A DNA stretch of 64,000 nt from Sulfurospirillum sp. (GTDB taxonomy: Bacteria > Campylobacterota > Campylobacteria > Campylobacterales > Sulfurospirillaceae). Below the pieces are notes generated by a model. That model saw nothing but the letters and a program-made list of their open reading frames with translations, ran no database searches and was not told where the DNA came from. The translations under genes and the position numbers were made by a program. The stretch covers positions 1 through 64,000 of the forward strand of contig JACUTU010000001.1 of assembly GCA_014859685.1 (NCBI GenBank), given 5' to 3'. Below, piece by piece: positions 17,023-27,049 of this stretch. Positions within the stretch are counted from its first letter, which is position 1; each line of letters opens with the position of its first letter.

Positions 17023-17089
17023 TTGTTACGCACTAAAACGATTGTCCGTTTTTCTAACTTTTTTACAAAAGTGCGTAAGGTCAGTTAAA
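17023..17089 (+). repeat. TTACGCACT-ended repeat, copy C
   Basis: Begins GTTACGCACTAAAACG, continues through GTCCGTTTTTCTAA and ends ACAAAAGTGCGTAAGGTCAG. The ends form an imperfect inverted repeat. It occupies the divergent region between lplA and aceE, where it could also affect transcription of the dehydrogenase operon. Confidence 0.65.
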
Positions 17090-17155
17090 AACTATTTTAA
17101 TTTTTGATGTATGCTTGTGCAATTTATTGATACAAAATTAATACAAGGATTTACG

Positions 17156-19843
17156 ATGCCAGAATTTTTTAAAAATGATAGCCAGCAAGATTTAGATCCT
17201 ACCGAAACAAGTGAATGGATAGAGGCACTTGAAGCTGTAATGGCTCAAGGCGGTGGCACACAAAGAGTGCATTTTTTGCTAGAAAAACTAATCGATAGAG
17301 CTAGAAAAAGTGGTGCAAATATTCCTTATAGACCCACAACTCCGTATCTCAATACAATTCCTGTGGAACTTGAACCAAAGATGCCAGCAAATCTAGTATT
17401 AGAGCGTAAGATCCGATCGATTGTGCGGTGGAATGCTCAAGCCATGGTGCTTCGAGCTTCAAAGAAAAATCTCGAATTAGGCGGACATATCTCCTCTTTT
17501 CAATCTTCAGCTACACTCTATGATGTTGGTTTTAATCACTTTTTTAAAGCGCCAAATGAAAATCAACTCGGCGATTTAATTTTTTATCAAGGACACATCA
17601 CCCCTGGTATTTATGCTCGAAGTTTTTTAGAAGGACGCTTCACTCAAGAACAGCTTGATAACTTCAGACAAGAAGTACACGGCAATGGACTTTCCTCGTA
17701 TCCACATCCACGACTTATGCCAACTTATTGGCAATTTCCAACTGTTTCTATGGGCTTGGGTCCAATTCAAGCGATCTATCAAGCGAGATTTTTACGCTAT
17801 CTCACTGATCGAGGTATCAAAGATTGTAGCTCACAAAAAGTATACTGTTTTTTAGGCGATGGTGAATGCGATGAGCCTGAAGCCCTTGGAGCGATAGGAC
17901 TTGCGGCTAGAGAAGGTTTGGACAATCTTATCTTTATAGTCAATTGTAATCTCCAAAGACTCGATGGGCCGGTTCGTGGCAACGGTAAAATCATACAAGA
18001 ACTTGAAGGAACTTTTAGAGGTGCTGGCTGGGAAGTTATCAAAGTTATTTGGGGCAGAAAATGGGATCCGCTTATAGCAAAAGATACCTCTGGAAAACTT
18101 TTAGAACTGATGGAAGAAACTGTCGATGGAGAGTACCAGAACTTCAAACAAAAGGGCGGTGCTTACACAAGAGAGAAATTTTTCAACAAATACCCACAAA
18201 CAGCAGCGCTTGTAGAAAATATGAGTGATGCTGATATTTGGAAACTTAACAGAGGTGGACATGATCCTGTAAAAATTTACGCAGCATATAAAAAAGCTTT
18301 GGAGACTAAAGGCAAACCGTCTGTCATCCTTGCAAAAACAGTCAAAGGATATGGTATGGGAGAAGCTGCTGAGGGTAAAAATATCGCTCATAGCGTGAAA
18401 AAAATTGATATCGAATCGCTCAAAGCATTTCGAGATAGGTTTGACATTCCGATAAGCGATGAGCAGATTGAAAATATTCCTTATTATCAACCATCGCTTG
18501 ATAGTGAAGAGAGTAAATATGTGCATGAAAGAAGAGCGGAACTTGGTGGATATGTGCCACAAAGAAGAGAGCGATTTAGTGAGCAATTGCAGTTACCATC
18601 ACTTGAGGCGTTTGATAGTATAACGCAAGGTAGCAATGATCGAGAGATCTCTACAACTATGGCATTTGTTCGTTTGCTTAATGTGCTTGTAAAAGATAAA
18701 AATATAGGCAAAAAAATAGTGCCTATCATTCCTGATGAAGCTCGAACTTTCGGGATGGAGGGAATGTTCCGCCAGATCGGTATCTACGCACACGAGGGAC
18801 AAAAATATATACCACAAGATAAAGATCAAGTGGCGTATTATAAAGAAGATAAAAAAGGGCAAGTGTTACAAGAAGGGATCAATGAGTTAGGCTCTATGAG
18901 TTCATGGATCGCCGCAGCTACTGCATATAGTGTCAATGATTGCGTGATGATTCCATTTTATATCTTTTACTCGATGTTTGGTTTTCAGCGAACGGGAGAT
19001 TTATGTTGGGCGGCTGGAGATCAAAAAGCAAAAGGATTTTTAATAGGTGGTACAAGCGGCCGAACGACGCTTAATGGAGAGGGTTTACAGCATGAAGACG
19101 GACATTCACACATTATCGCAAATACTATACCAAACTGTGTAACTTATGATCCAACTTTTGGTTATGAAGTTGCGGTGATCGTGCAAAATGGTTTAGAAAG
19201 GATGTATGGTGAAGGACAAGAAGATGTTTTTTACTATATCACAACGCTCAATGAAAATTATCTCCAACCAGCTATGCCACAAGGCGTGGAAGAGGGGATC
19301 ATCAAAGGAATTTACAAATTTGAAACGCTCAAAGCAAAACACAATTTCAAAGTCAATTTACTAGGCTCAGGCTCGATTTTCCAACAAGTACGAACTGCTG
19401 CCGCTATCTTGGCAGATGAGTATGGCATAGGAAGCGATGTATATAGTGTGACTTCATACAACTCTCTTGCGAGAGAAGCACAAGATGCACAAAGAACCAA
19501 TATATTACATGTAGATGAACCAGAAGTCGTCCCGTATGTCACACAAGTATTGGGCGATGATGTGGAGTCCGTGTTTGTAAGTGCGACCGATTATCTCAAA
19601 TCTTATTCACAGCAAATAAGTCCATATCTCAAAGGTAGTTTTGTAGCACTAGGTACAGATGGTTTTGGCAGAAGTGATAGCAGAGCAAACTTGCGAAATT
19701 TCTTTGAGGTGGATGCAAAATTTATCGTCTTTGCAACGCTCTCGCAGCTTGTAAAGAACAAAAAGATAGACAAATCCTTGTTTGATGAAGCGATGAAAAA
19801 ATACACCATCGACCCTCAAAAAATCAATCCAATAACAGCCTAA
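17156..19843 (+). CDS. aceE: pyruvate dehydrogenase E1 component, homodimeric type
   Basis: An 895-residue thiamine-diphosphate enzyme that decarboxylates pyruvate and acetylates the E2 lipoyl group. The thiamine motif G-D-G-E-C-D-E-P-E ... N-C-N-L-Q-R-L-D-G-P-V lies near residues 245-285. Length matches E. coli AceE (about 890). I chose the ATG at 17156 because AAGGA lies upstream; an earlier frame start at 17111 has no support. It leads an operon with aceF (11-base gap) and lpd. Many Campylobacterota use pyruvate:acceptor oxidoreductases instead, so this oxygen-tolerant complex is notable. Confidence 0.96.
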   Translation: MPEFFKNDSQQDLDPTETSEWIEALEAVMAQGGGTQRVHFLLEKLIDRARKSGANIPYRPTTPYLNTIPVELEPKMPANLVLERKIRSIVRWNAQAMVLRASKKNLELGGHISSFQSSATLYDVGFNHFFKAPNENQLGDLIFYQGHITPGIYARSFLEGRFTQEQLDNFRQEVHGNGLSSYPHPRLMPTYWQFPTVSMGLGPIQAIYQARFLRYLTDRGIKDCSSQKVYCFLGDGECDEPEALGAIGLAAREGLDNLIFIVNCNLQRLDGPVRGNGKIIQELEGTFRGAGWEVIKVIWGRKWDPLIAKDTSGKLLELMEETVDGEYQNFKQKGGAYTREKFFNKYPQTAALVENMSDADIWKLNRGGHDPVKIYAAYKKALETKGKPSVILAKTVKGYGMGEAAEGKNIAHSVKKIDIESLKAFRDRFDIPISDEQIENIPYYQPSLDSEESKYVHERRAELGGYVPQRRERFSEQLQLPSLEAFDSITQGSNDREISTTMAFVRLLNVLVKDKNIGKKIVPIIPDEARTFGMEGMFRQIGIYAHEGQKYIPQDKDQVAYYKEDKKGQVLQEGINELGSMSSWIAAATAYSVNDCVMIPFYIFYSMFGFQRTGDLCWAAGDQKAKGFLIGGTSGRTTLNGEGLQHEDGHSHIIANTIPNCVTYDPTFGYEVAVIVQNGLERMYGEGQEDVFYYITTLNENYLQPAMPQGVEEGIIKGIYKFETLKAKHNFKVNLLGSGSIFQQVRTAAAILADEYGIGSDVYSVTSYNSLAREAQDAQRTNILHVDEPEVVPYVTQVLGDDVESVFVSATDYLKSYSQQISPYLKGSFVALGTDGFGRSDSRANLRNFFEVDAKFIVFATLSQLVKNKKIDKSLFDEAMKKYTIDPQKINPITA

Positions 19844-19853
19844 GGAGTAAAAA

Positions 19854-21137
19854 GTGAGCAAATTAGTAGATATATTTATTCCAGATTTGGGGGCTGATAA
19901 AGATGTGGATCTTATCGATGTGATGGTAAGCGTCGGCGATGTAGTGGAAGTAGAAGATGGGCTTGTGACGCTTGAAACGGAAAAAGCTTCGATGGATGTA
20001 CCAACTCCATATGCTGGCATCATCAAAGAGATACTTTTAAAAGTTGGCGACAAAGTAAATAGTGGTGATCTTATCGCTCGGATGCTCCAAACTGTTGTGA
20101 TTGATGAGAAAGTGCAAGCCCCACCACAAGCCTTACATGTAACCCAACACAAGAGTGAAGAGCCACCAACTTTGCAAGAAGCAGCAGCTGTTTCTAGTTT
20201 TCAAGAGAGTACATGTGTGTTGTCACACAAGGCATCTATCATTTATGCAAGTCCAAGCGTGCGAAAAATAGCACGAGAATTTGGTGTAGATTTGGGTTTT
20301 GTAAAAGGATCTGGTGCCAAAGGTCGTTTGCTTAAAGAAGATGTGCGAGCATATATAAAAGAGCAGCTTAACAAACCAGCAAGTAGCGTAAACGGAGGAA
20401 TTGGATTTAATTTTCCACAGCTAAAAGATATAGATTTTGCACAATTTGGACAAATCGAAACTGTGCCACTCAGTCGTATTCAAAAGATTTCAGGTCCAAC
20501 GCTACATCGAAATTGGGTTGCTGTGCCACATGTAACGCAGTTTGATGAGTGTGACATCACAGAATTAGAAAAATTTAGAAAAGAACAAAATGCCATCGCT
20601 GATGGTTTTAAACTCTCTCCTTTGGTTTTTGTCCTTAAAGCCGTAGCAAAAACTCTTGCAATCCATCAAAAATTCAATGCCTCACTCAGTTTAGATGGAC
20701 AAAATTTAATCATGAAAAAATATTTTCACATTGCGATTGCTGTAGATACGCCAAATGGTCTTGTGGTTCCTGTGATCCGTGATGTTGATAAAAAAGGCTT
20801 CAAGCAATTAGCCATAGAGATGGCACAGATTTCAGCGACCGCACGCGATGGCAAACTCAAATCAAGTGATATGCAAGGTGCATCTTTTACTATCTCAAGC
20901 TTAGGTGGCATTGGAGGAACTTACTTTACGCCTATCGTTAATACTCCAGAAGTGGCGATACTTGGTTTGTCAAAATCAAGCATCAAACCTCTTTGGGATG
21001 GCAATAATTTTGTGCCACGACTGGTGTTGCCACTGTCTTTGTCGTATGACCACAAGGTTATCGATGGAGCCGATGGTGCAAGATTTACAACGACGCTCTG
21101 CCAACTTTTGAGCGACATCAGACTTTTGAGTTTGTGA
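19854..21137 (+). CDS. aceF: pyruvate dehydrogenase E2, dihydrolipoyl acetyltransferase
   Basis: A 427-residue E2. One lipoyl domain covers residues 1-80, with the modified lysine K44 in E-T-E-K-A-S-M-D. A linker follows, then a subunit-binding domain (A-S-P-S-V-R-K-I-A-R-E-F, about residue 135) and the catalytic core with S-Y-D-H-K-V-I-D-G-A-D-G near the C-terminus. E. coli has three lipoyl domains, so this is a short form. The start is a GTG preceded by AAGGAGT. One TTACATGTAA site falls in the linker and is read as L-H-V. Confidence 0.96.
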   Translation: MSKLVDIFIPDLGADKDVDLIDVMVSVGDVVEVEDGLVTLETEKASMDVPTPYAGIIKEILLKVGDKVNSGDLIARMLQTVVIDEKVQAPPQALHVTQHKSEEPPTLQEAAAVSSFQESTCVLSHKASIIYASPSVRKIAREFGVDLGFVKGSGAKGRLLKEDVRAYIKEQLNKPASSVNGGIGFNFPQLKDIDFAQFGQIETVPLSRIQKISGPTLHRNWVAVPHVTQFDECDITELEKFRKEQNAIADGFKLSPLVFVLKAVAKTLAIHQKFNASLSLDGQNLIMKKYFHIAIAVDTPNGLVVPVIRDVDKKGFKQLAIEMAQISATARDGKLKSSDMQGASFTISSLGGIGGTYFTPIVNTPEVAILGLSKSSIKPLWDGNNFVPRLVLPLSLSYDHKVIDGADGARFTTTLCQLLSDIRLLSL

Positions 21138-21147
21138 GGTGATGGTT

Positions 21148-22590
21148 ATGGATGAGATAAAAGGACAAGTTTTAATCATAGGAGCAGGTCCGGGGGGATA
21201 TTCTGCTGCATTTCGTTGTGCTGATTTGGGCTTAGATGTGGTACTTGTTGAGCGATATCCTACTTTAGGCGGAGTTTGCCTCAATGTAGGTTGTATTCCC
21301 TCAAAAGCACTTTTACATGTAGGCAAAGTTATCGAAGAAGCCGAACATCTTTCACATGCAGGTGTACATTTTGAAAAGCCTACTATCAACTTGCAAGAAA
21401 CAGCTGCGTACAAATCCGGTGTGGTGAAAAAACTCACAGATGGTTTGGGTGCTATGGCAAAAATGCGTAAAGTCAAAGTTGTGCAAGGCTATGCAAAATT
21501 TTTAGATACGCACAGTGTGATCGTAGAGCATAGCGATGTAAATGAGAAAAAAAGCAAGATAACCTTTGAGCACTGTATCATCGCAGCTGGTTCTCAAAGC
21601 ACAAAGATGGATTTTATCCCACACGATGATCCACGAGTTTGGGATTCTACTGATGCACTTGAAGTTACAGAAGTGCCAAAAAAACTACTCGTCATGGGCG
21701 GCGGAATTATCGGACTTGAGATGGGAAGCGTGTATCAAAAACTAGGTTCGCAGGTGGATTTTGTGGTGCGAGGCAAGCAATTGATGCGAGGCGTTGATGA
21801 TGATATTGTGAAAACTTATACAAAATCAAATGCAAAACGGTTTCATTTGATGTTTGAAACACAAGCACAATCGATAACTCCAAAAGAAGATGGCTTACAT
21901 GTAAGCTTTAAAGGTAAAAATGCACCCGATGCGGTTATATATGATGCGATCTTAGTAGCGATGGGTCGCAATGCAAATGGCAATAAGCTTGATCTGCAAA
22001 ATTGCGGCGTTGTGGTGGATGAGAAAGGTATCATAAAAGTAGACAACCAAATGCGAACAAATGTGGCACATATCTTTGCGATAGGCGATATAGTAGGCGC
22101 TCCGATGCTTGCACATAAGGCAGTTCATGAGGGACATGTAGCAGCTGAAGTGATCGCAGGACACAAGGTGTTTTTTGTGCCAAAACAGATTCCAAATATC
22201 GCCTATACCTATCCAGAAATCGCATGGGCGGGTATCACTGAGCTAGAAGCAAAAGAAGCCGGCATTGATTATGAAGTGGCTATATTTCCTTGGAGTGCTT
22301 CTGGTAGAGCCTTGGCTTGTGATGTTGCAAGTGATGGTATGACAAAACTTATTTTTGATAAAAAAACTGATCAAATCATTGGTGGTGCAATCATAGGTGA
22401 TAATGCCGGCGAGCTTTTAGGTGAAATTTCACTAGCACTTGAGATGGATTGTGACGCCGAAGATATCGCTTTGTGCATCCACGCACACCCGACCTTGCAC
22501 GAATCTCTCGGCATGGCAGCTGAAATATATCACGGCAATATCACAGATCTACCAAACGCTAAAGCAAAGAAAAAAAATTCCATCTCCTAA
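21148..22590 (+). CDS. lpd: dihydrolipoyl dehydrogenase (E3)
   Basis: About 480 residues. The FAD-binding G-A-G-P-G-G-Y is at the N-terminus, the redox disulfide is in G-G-V-C-L-N-V-G-C-I-P-S-K, the NAD-binding G-G-G-I-I-G-L-E-M-G is in the centre, and the catalytic H-A-H-P-T-L-H-E is at the C-terminus. It reoxidises the E2 lipoyl arm and makes NADH. I favour the ATG at 21148, with GAGGTGAT upstream; a GTG at 21139 and an ATG at 21142 are alternatives. It directly follows aceF. Confidence 0.95.
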   Translation: MDEIKGQVLIIGAGPGGYSAAFRCADLGLDVVLVERYPTLGGVCLNVGCIPSKALLHVGKVIEEAEHLSHAGVHFEKPTINLQETAAYKSGVVKKLTDGLGAMAKMRKVKVVQGYAKFLDTHSVIVEHSDVNEKKSKITFEHCIIAAGSQSTKMDFIPHDDPRVWDSTDALEVTEVPKKLLVMGGGIIGLEMGSVYQKLGSQVDFVVRGKQLMRGVDDDIVKTYTKSNAKRFHLMFETQAQSITPKEDGLHVSFKGKNAPDAVIYDAILVAMGRNANGNKLDLQNCGVVVDEKGIIKVDNQMRTNVAHIFAIGDIVGAPMLAHKAVHEGHVAAEVIAGHKVFFVPKQIPNIAYTYPEIAWAGITELEAKEAGIDYEVAIFPWSASGRALACDVASDGMTKLIFDKKTDQIIGGAIIGDNAGELLGEISLALEMDCDAEDIALCIHAHPTLHESLGMAAEIYHGNITDLPNAKAKKKNSIS

Positions 22591-22616
22591 GCTTACATGT
22601 AAGCGTTTTTTACACT

Positions 22617-22648
22617 CTTGCCCTTTATTTTAAGGGCAAGTTCTTTTT
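22617..22648 (+). terminator. intrinsic terminator of aceE-aceF-lpd
   Basis: CTTGCCCT pairs with AGGGCAAG (22617-22640) and a T-rich run follows. It lies 27 bases after the lpd stop, with a TTACATGTAA site in between (22593-22602). Confidence 0.85.
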
Positions 22649-22712
22649 CAAAAAAATTATCTTTCTATCGGGTATTATACACCAAAGCAAACGCATATGT
22701 TTTTCTAAAGCC

Positions 22713-22749
22713 TTACAAACCCTCTGCGATATTGCAAGAGGGTTTGTAA
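22713..22749 (-). terminator. hairpin after aclA
   Basis: TTACAAACCCTCTGC pairs with GCAAGAGGGTTTGTAA across a short loop, directly downstream of the aclA stop on the minus strand. The stem is long, but the T-run is weak. It also faces the lpd terminator, so the two convergent operons are well separated. Confidence 0.65.
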
Positions 22750-22754
22750 AATAG

Positions 22755-24569
22755 TTAAATTTGTTCAGCGGTTGCGACATCATATAAGATATCACTATAA
22801 GGATGCCTGTACATAGGCATTTGAAGTCTTTTTTCATCAAGGATGTGACCGATAAATCCAATGGTTCGTCCAAGAATAAAAAATGAATTCATCACTCCTG
22901 TTTCGATAAGTGTGTTTATCTCCTCTTCGTTATATCCAAGAGAACGCCACATGTCAACCATCAAGATGCCAACCGTTCCATCAACATTTAAGATGAGATT
23001 GTCTTTTTTGGAAGTTGTAAGTTGTTCCACTTCAAGAGCATAATCAAGCAAAGCAGTTTGCGGAAAAAATTCATTAGCAAATTGCTTCAAACCTTCCACT
23101 CTTTTATCGGGATTTCGCAAGGATTTGATTCTGTGTCCAATACCAGGAATCGTGATCTTTTGCTCTTTCATATATTGCAAAAATTCTTGTGGACTCAATT
23201 CTTGATCGTGTGCATATTTAAAATATTTTGCAGCCCCATCTATGGCACCACCAAAACGAGGACCGATAGTGAGTAGACCCGTTACGAGGGATTCAACAAC
23301 ACTTTTACCTGCTCTAGCTGTTACTTTTGCATTTAGCGCTCCACTCACAGCAGGACCATGATCCGCAACTGTTTTTAGCACAGTTTCTATGAAATTTGTA
23401 GCCCACCGTGGATAGCGTTTTTTAAACCATAGTAACGAAATCACATCACCTATATTAAAGCCTGTATCAGGGGTTGCTACGCTACTGATAGGATATCCTG
23501 CGTACATCGCTTCTTCGCCTCGATCATCGCTAATGGTGCAGATAAAGCTTTTTGATTTTCGAGTTTCTGGGATGATATTGTAAGGCATCTCTTCAACTTC
23601 AACGATAGAGCCATCATTTTTGAGTCTTGTGTAAACTTCGTGAATCATCAAAGGTAAATCATTGAAAGTGTTTGGTACATGTATGCCAATTGCACGCATT
23701 GCTTGATTTTTTGCAGCCGCTGTTTCTTGTTCGGCATTTGCACTAGCGCCTGCATGTCCAAATTGGACACCGCTTGAGAAATGTTTCGCAATCGTACCTA
23801 TACACCAAGCAATAAGAGGTTTTTTAATTTTTCCGCTTTTAACTGCCTCGATAACTTTGTACTCTTCAACGCCACCAACTTCACCCAATAAAACCATATA
23901 TTTTACTTGCGGATTTGCTTCCATTCGCAATAGATGATCGATAAATACAGATCCAACATAACGATCACCACCTATAGCAACTCCCTCAGCAACACCATCT
24001 GCGTTTATGGCGAGGATATTGGCAAGTTCATTGATGAGTCCACCTGATCTTGTTACGAGTCCACAACTGCCCGCACGAGTGAGTTTTGAGTTGATAACAT
24101 TGTCTATCGTTCCGCCTATATTTCCTGTGCGAAATGCACCCGGAGTGATGGCGCCAGCCGTTGCAGGACCGATGATTGTGACACCGATTTTTCTTGCTTC
24201 AAAATTCATGCGTCTAGCAAGTCGTTCAGGAATACCCTCGGCCGTCACCATAATCGTTTTAAATCCACCAATTTGCAAAGCTTTCATGCTCACATCATAA
24301 GCTCGTCGAAAAGATCCAAAATTGACTAGTACATCTGCTTGTTTGAAAGCATCACGGGCATGTTGTAGTGTGGTAAACACAGGAATCATCACTTCATCGC
24401 CACCATAAAATAGCTTCTCAAACTTGTTGTTGGAAGTTGGTGCCACGATTGCTACGATCGATGGTTTTGCCTTTTGAATCGTAAAATCATAATCAAGCAT
24501 TCTTTGAATGGCTGGCATATTGTTATTCCAAAATATTGCTTGGGTATCTTTGTTAAAAAGTGCGTTCAT
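22755..24569 (-). CDS. aclA: ATP citrate lyase, large subunit
   Basis: A 604-residue subunit. The N-terminal half is CoA-binding and succinyl-CoA-synthetase-like, with the phosphohistidine in G-H-A-G-A-S-A-N near residue 270. The C-terminal citrate-synthase-like domain contains I-P-G-I-G-H-R. With AclB it cleaves citrate, using ATP and CoA, to acetyl-CoA and oxaloacetate, the key carbon-fixing step of the reductive TCA cycle. It starts three bases after the aclB stop. Size matches the two-subunit bacterial enzyme. Confidence 0.95.
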   Translation of the reverse strand: MNALFNKDTQAIFWNNNMPAIQRMLDYDFTIQKAKPSIVAIVAPTSNNKFEKLFYGGDEVMIPVFTTLQHARDAFKQADVLVNFGSFRRAYDVSMKALQIGGFKTIMVTAEGIPERLARRMNFEARKIGVTIIGPATAGAITPGAFRTGNIGGTIDNVINSKLTRAGSCGLVTRSGGLINELANILAINADGVAEGVAIGGDRYVGSVFIDHLLRMEANPQVKYMVLLGEVGGVEEYKVIEAVKSGKIKKPLIAWCIGTIAKHFSSGVQFGHAGASANAEQETAAAKNQAMRAIGIHVPNTFNDLPLMIHEVYTRLKNDGSIVEVEEMPYNIIPETRKSKSFICTISDDRGEEAMYAGYPISSVATPDTGFNIGDVISLLWFKKRYPRWATNFIETVLKTVADHGPAVSGALNAKVTARAGKSVVESLVTGLLTIGPRFGGAIDGAAKYFKYAHDQELSPQEFLQYMKEQKITIPGIGHRIKSLRNPDKRVEGLKQFANEFFPQTALLDYALEVEQLTTSKKDNLILNVDGTVGILMVDMWRSLGYNEEEINTLIETGVMNSFFILGRTIGFIGHILDEKRLQMPMYRHPYSDILYDVATAEQI

Positions 24570-24571
24570 AA

Positions 24572-25891
24572 TTATTTCCCCTCTTGTAATGCTATACGGA
24601 CTATGTCTGTTATATGTGTTTGTGGTCCATAAACTTCTATGTACAAACCAAGTCTCTTTGATGCTTGTTCGATGTCTATCAATGCTTTTTGATAATTTGG
24701 ACCACCTCTGCGAACATATATCTTTGTGCCATGTGCTTTGAGTTTTTCTGCGTACTCCTCGAGTGCTTGTATGATGCCTGTGAAAGTTTTTGCTACATCT
24801 GTAAAATTGGCGATTGCACCACCTATGATAAGGATTTTATCTCTTCCTTTTGGATCGTCGTATCGGGTCATAAGATCAAATACGGTTTGTGCATAAAATT
24901 TCGTCTCTCCAGTTGTTGGACCACCACTATATTCACCATAATTTGCAAGATCTTCAACACCTGCAAGATCAGCTATAGTATCTGCATAAACAACACTTGC
25001 GCCACCGCCTGCAACCATCGTCCAGATGCGTCCAAAAGGGTTGAGTACTGTAAGTTTGAGCGAAGCACCACTTTTTGCGTCTGCGTTTGCCACAGCTTGC
25101 TCTTCAGGAGTCATCTCTTCCATACCAAAAGGTGTCGGATAGCTTATATTACCCCAATGTTCAGCCATCAAAAAACCAGCTGTATCATCAAGTTTTGCCA
25201 CCATATCTAGGATATTCATCGTGTTTTCTTGCATCACTAAAGGGTTTATTTCAAGGTAAGCGAAGTGCATATCTCGATAAAATCGATAAAATTGCGTACA
25301 AAAAGAGATAAATCTTTCTTTGTTATTTTGCACAATATCTTGAGGAACATTGGCTCGTATAAGGTGCTCTAAGTCATGATCATTAACTCCAATAGGAATA
25401 GAAACTTCCGTGACTTTTTCTCCCCAACCATCTTCAACACAAACGCCACCCTCTGCACTCATATATAAAACATCAAGATCATTAACTGTAGTTGCACTCA
25501 CATAATACTCTTCATCATCACTATGTTTTGTAAATGGTTCCACGATAAAATGCGTAAGTTTACCCTTTTGACCAGAGTGTAAAATTGTATCGTGAGCTCG
25601 TTTTTCATCGATCCATTTTGCAGCATCTTCAAGCGTCACATCACCTGGTGTGTTTATTTTGAAAAGCACAAGATTGTTGATCCCTCTTTTGCCAAAAAGC
25701 ATATCTGGTTTTGCAACGAGTTTTTGCTGTTTGAGCCACTCAAAACCATGCTCATTGGCTTTTTGTAGCAATTCCGCACCGCTTGTTACAAGTGCAGAGT
25801 TGTACCAAAACTGAAAACCTGAAAAATACTTATTCCATTTTCTTGAAAAAATAGCTTTGCTATCATATTCTCTAATTGCCCGTTGTGCCAT
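24572..25891 (-). CDS. aclB: ATP citrate lyase, small subunit
   Basis: A 439-residue subunit starting M-A-Q-R-A-I-R-E-Y-D-S-K, with an ATP-grasp and succinyl-CoA-synthetase-beta-like fold and a glycine-rich G-G-A-I-A-N-F-T-D segment near residue 350. It binds ATP and citrate for the AclAB complex. AAAAGGA precedes the ATG. It is preceded by two small exported-protein genes on the same strand, 16 bases away, and probably shares their message. Confidence 0.94.
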   Translation of the reverse strand: MAQRAIREYDSKAIFSRKWNKYFSGFQFWYNSALVTSGAELLQKANEHGFEWLKQQKLVAKPDMLFGKRGINNLVLFKINTPGDVTLEDAAKWIDEKRAHDTILHSGQKGKLTHFIVEPFTKHSDDEEYYVSATTVNDLDVLYMSAEGGVCVEDGWGEKVTEVSIPIGVNDHDLEHLIRANVPQDIVQNNKERFISFCTQFYRFYRDMHFAYLEINPLVMQENTMNILDMVAKLDDTAGFLMAEHWGNISYPTPFGMEEMTPEEQAVANADAKSGASLKLTVLNPFGRIWTMVAGGGASVVYADTIADLAGVEDLANYGEYSGGPTTGETKFYAQTVFDLMTRYDDPKGRDKILIIGGAIANFTDVAKTFTGIIQALEEYAEKLKAHGTKIYVRRGGPNYQKALIDIEQASKRLGLYIEVYGPQTHITDIVRIALQEGK

Positions 25892-25906
25892 AAACCATCC
25901 TTTTGT

Positions 25907-26350
25907 TTAATTTTCTTCTTTGTATTGTGTTATAAACTCATCAATTAAAAATGTGACAGATTCATCGATATCCTCATTCAATAAAGTGCTTTCAAAAAAA
26001 TCCTCTTTGCTATAAGTTGTTGCGATTGCTTTGGTTATTTTATCTCTTTTTATAGACACATCTTCTACTAAAAAAAGCCTTACATGTACGAGCTTTTGAT
26101 CTTGTAGTAAAAATGTAGAAATTGTGATAAGGAAGTTTGCAAAATTCTCACTATCTACTTTTATGCCGGCTTCTTGGAGCGTTTTTTTTACTTTTTTATC
26201 GAGTGCTTCGTAGCTTTTAATATCAAGAAGTTTCTTTTTGTCAAAAATCTTAACATTGACGCTTGTAAGATTTTCAAGTGAATAGGGTGAAATCGCAAAA
26301 AGTTGTGTGCCTATGAATATACAGACGAAGAGAAATAGAATTTTTTTCAT
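25907..26350 (-). CDS. exported hypothetical protein
   Basis: A 147-residue protein with a clear signal peptide (M-K-K-I-L-F-L-F-V-C-I-F-I-G then A-I-S). The mature part is lysine-rich alpha/beta of unknown type. It overlaps the thioredoxin-fold gene upstream by four bases and ends 15 bases before aclB. Its co-occurrence with a periplasmic thioredoxin suggests an envelope role rather than one in carbon fixation. Confidence 0.6.
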   Translation of the reverse strand: MKKILFLFVCIFIGTQLFAISPYSLENLTSVNVKIFDKKKLLDIKSYEALDKKVKKTLQEAGIKVDSENFANFLITISTFLLQDQKLVHVRLFLVEDVSIKRDKITKAIATTYSKEDFFESTLLNEDIDESVTFLIDEFITQYKEEN

Positions 26351-26772
26351 TTTCTATCCTCAAATTGTTTTTTAGCATCCTCTAACAGCTTTAAAAAAGT
26401 TTGTTGCGATTTGTAGCCTAATATCATTTGAAAACTTTTTGACTCTGATGGTATGATAAAATGGATCGTAGGGACGACTTGTACGCTGAGGTATTGCGGA
26501 TAAATATCTGTGTCTTTATCCAGTAAAACAGGTACAAAATTTTCTAGTATCTTGGTACTGACTGATGGTTTGGAAAGTGTTTGATTTTCAAGTTTTTTAC
26601 ACCATGGGCAAGTTTTTGTGACAAAAAGTACAAGCAATGGTTTTTGCAACTCTTTTGCTTTTGCATAACCTTGGTCGTAATTCTTTGCATACCCATACTC
26701 ACTAGCAAAATCATTCGCATTTAAAAAAGATAAAACTATAAAAAATATAACTATAGATTTAAATATTTTCAT
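26347..26772 (-). CDS. exported thioredoxin-fold protein
   Basis: About 141 residues with a signal peptide followed by a thioredoxin fold. The active site is T-K-T-C-P-W-C-K-K near residue 53 and the cis-proline is in V-V-P-T-I-H-F. It is probably a periplasmic thiol-disulfide reductase of the SoxW or DsbD-tail type. I prefer the ATG at 26772, with GGAG upstream, over the one at 26784. It is the first gene of a run leading to aclB-aclA. Confidence 0.8.
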   Translation of the reverse strand: MKIFKSIVIFFIVLSFLNANDFASEYGYAKNYDQGYAKAKELQKPLLVLFVTKTCPWCKKLENQTLSKPSVSTKILENFVPVLLDKDTDIYPQYLSVQVVPTIHFIIPSESKSFQMILGYKSQQTFLKLLEDAKKQFEDRK

Positions 26773-27012
26773 CACGAACTCCATAAATTTGTAACGATAA
26801 TAACACTTTTTAAGTAAATATTCTTTGAATATCTTCTAAGGATTTGATGATTTGTATCTTTTTTACGAAAATACCCATAATGCTGAGTGAATTTTTTAAG
26901 CCCCCGTTTATCTTGATACTCACTCAAAAAGAGTGCCTCAAATTTATCAAGTACTAACTCTATCTCAAAAATAGAATTTGCAAAAATAAAATGGGATACA
27001 ACAGAAAATGCA

Positions 27013-27049
27013 ATAGCACATGGAATTTTTCCCGTGCTATGGTTTTTTT
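27013..27049. terminator. hairpin at the end of the ferritin-like gene
   Basis: ATAGCAC (27013-27019) pairs with GTGCTAT (27034-27040), and inner bases extend the stem. T-runs flank it on the plus strand (27043-27049) and more weakly on the minus strand. It lies immediately downstream of the 27048-27539 gene. Confidence 0.5.

Noticed and set aside
13138-17089. CRISPR array
   Set aside because: The repeats here are few, of different lengths, irregularly spaced and partly inverted; no regular repeat-spacer pattern or cas gene is present.
26785-27012. Possible gene remnant reading F-E-A-L-F-L-S-E-Y-Q-D-K-R-G-L-K-K on the minus strand
   Set aside because: The frame has no start codon and no recognised homology; it may be chance or the tail of a lost gene, so it was not listed as a feature.
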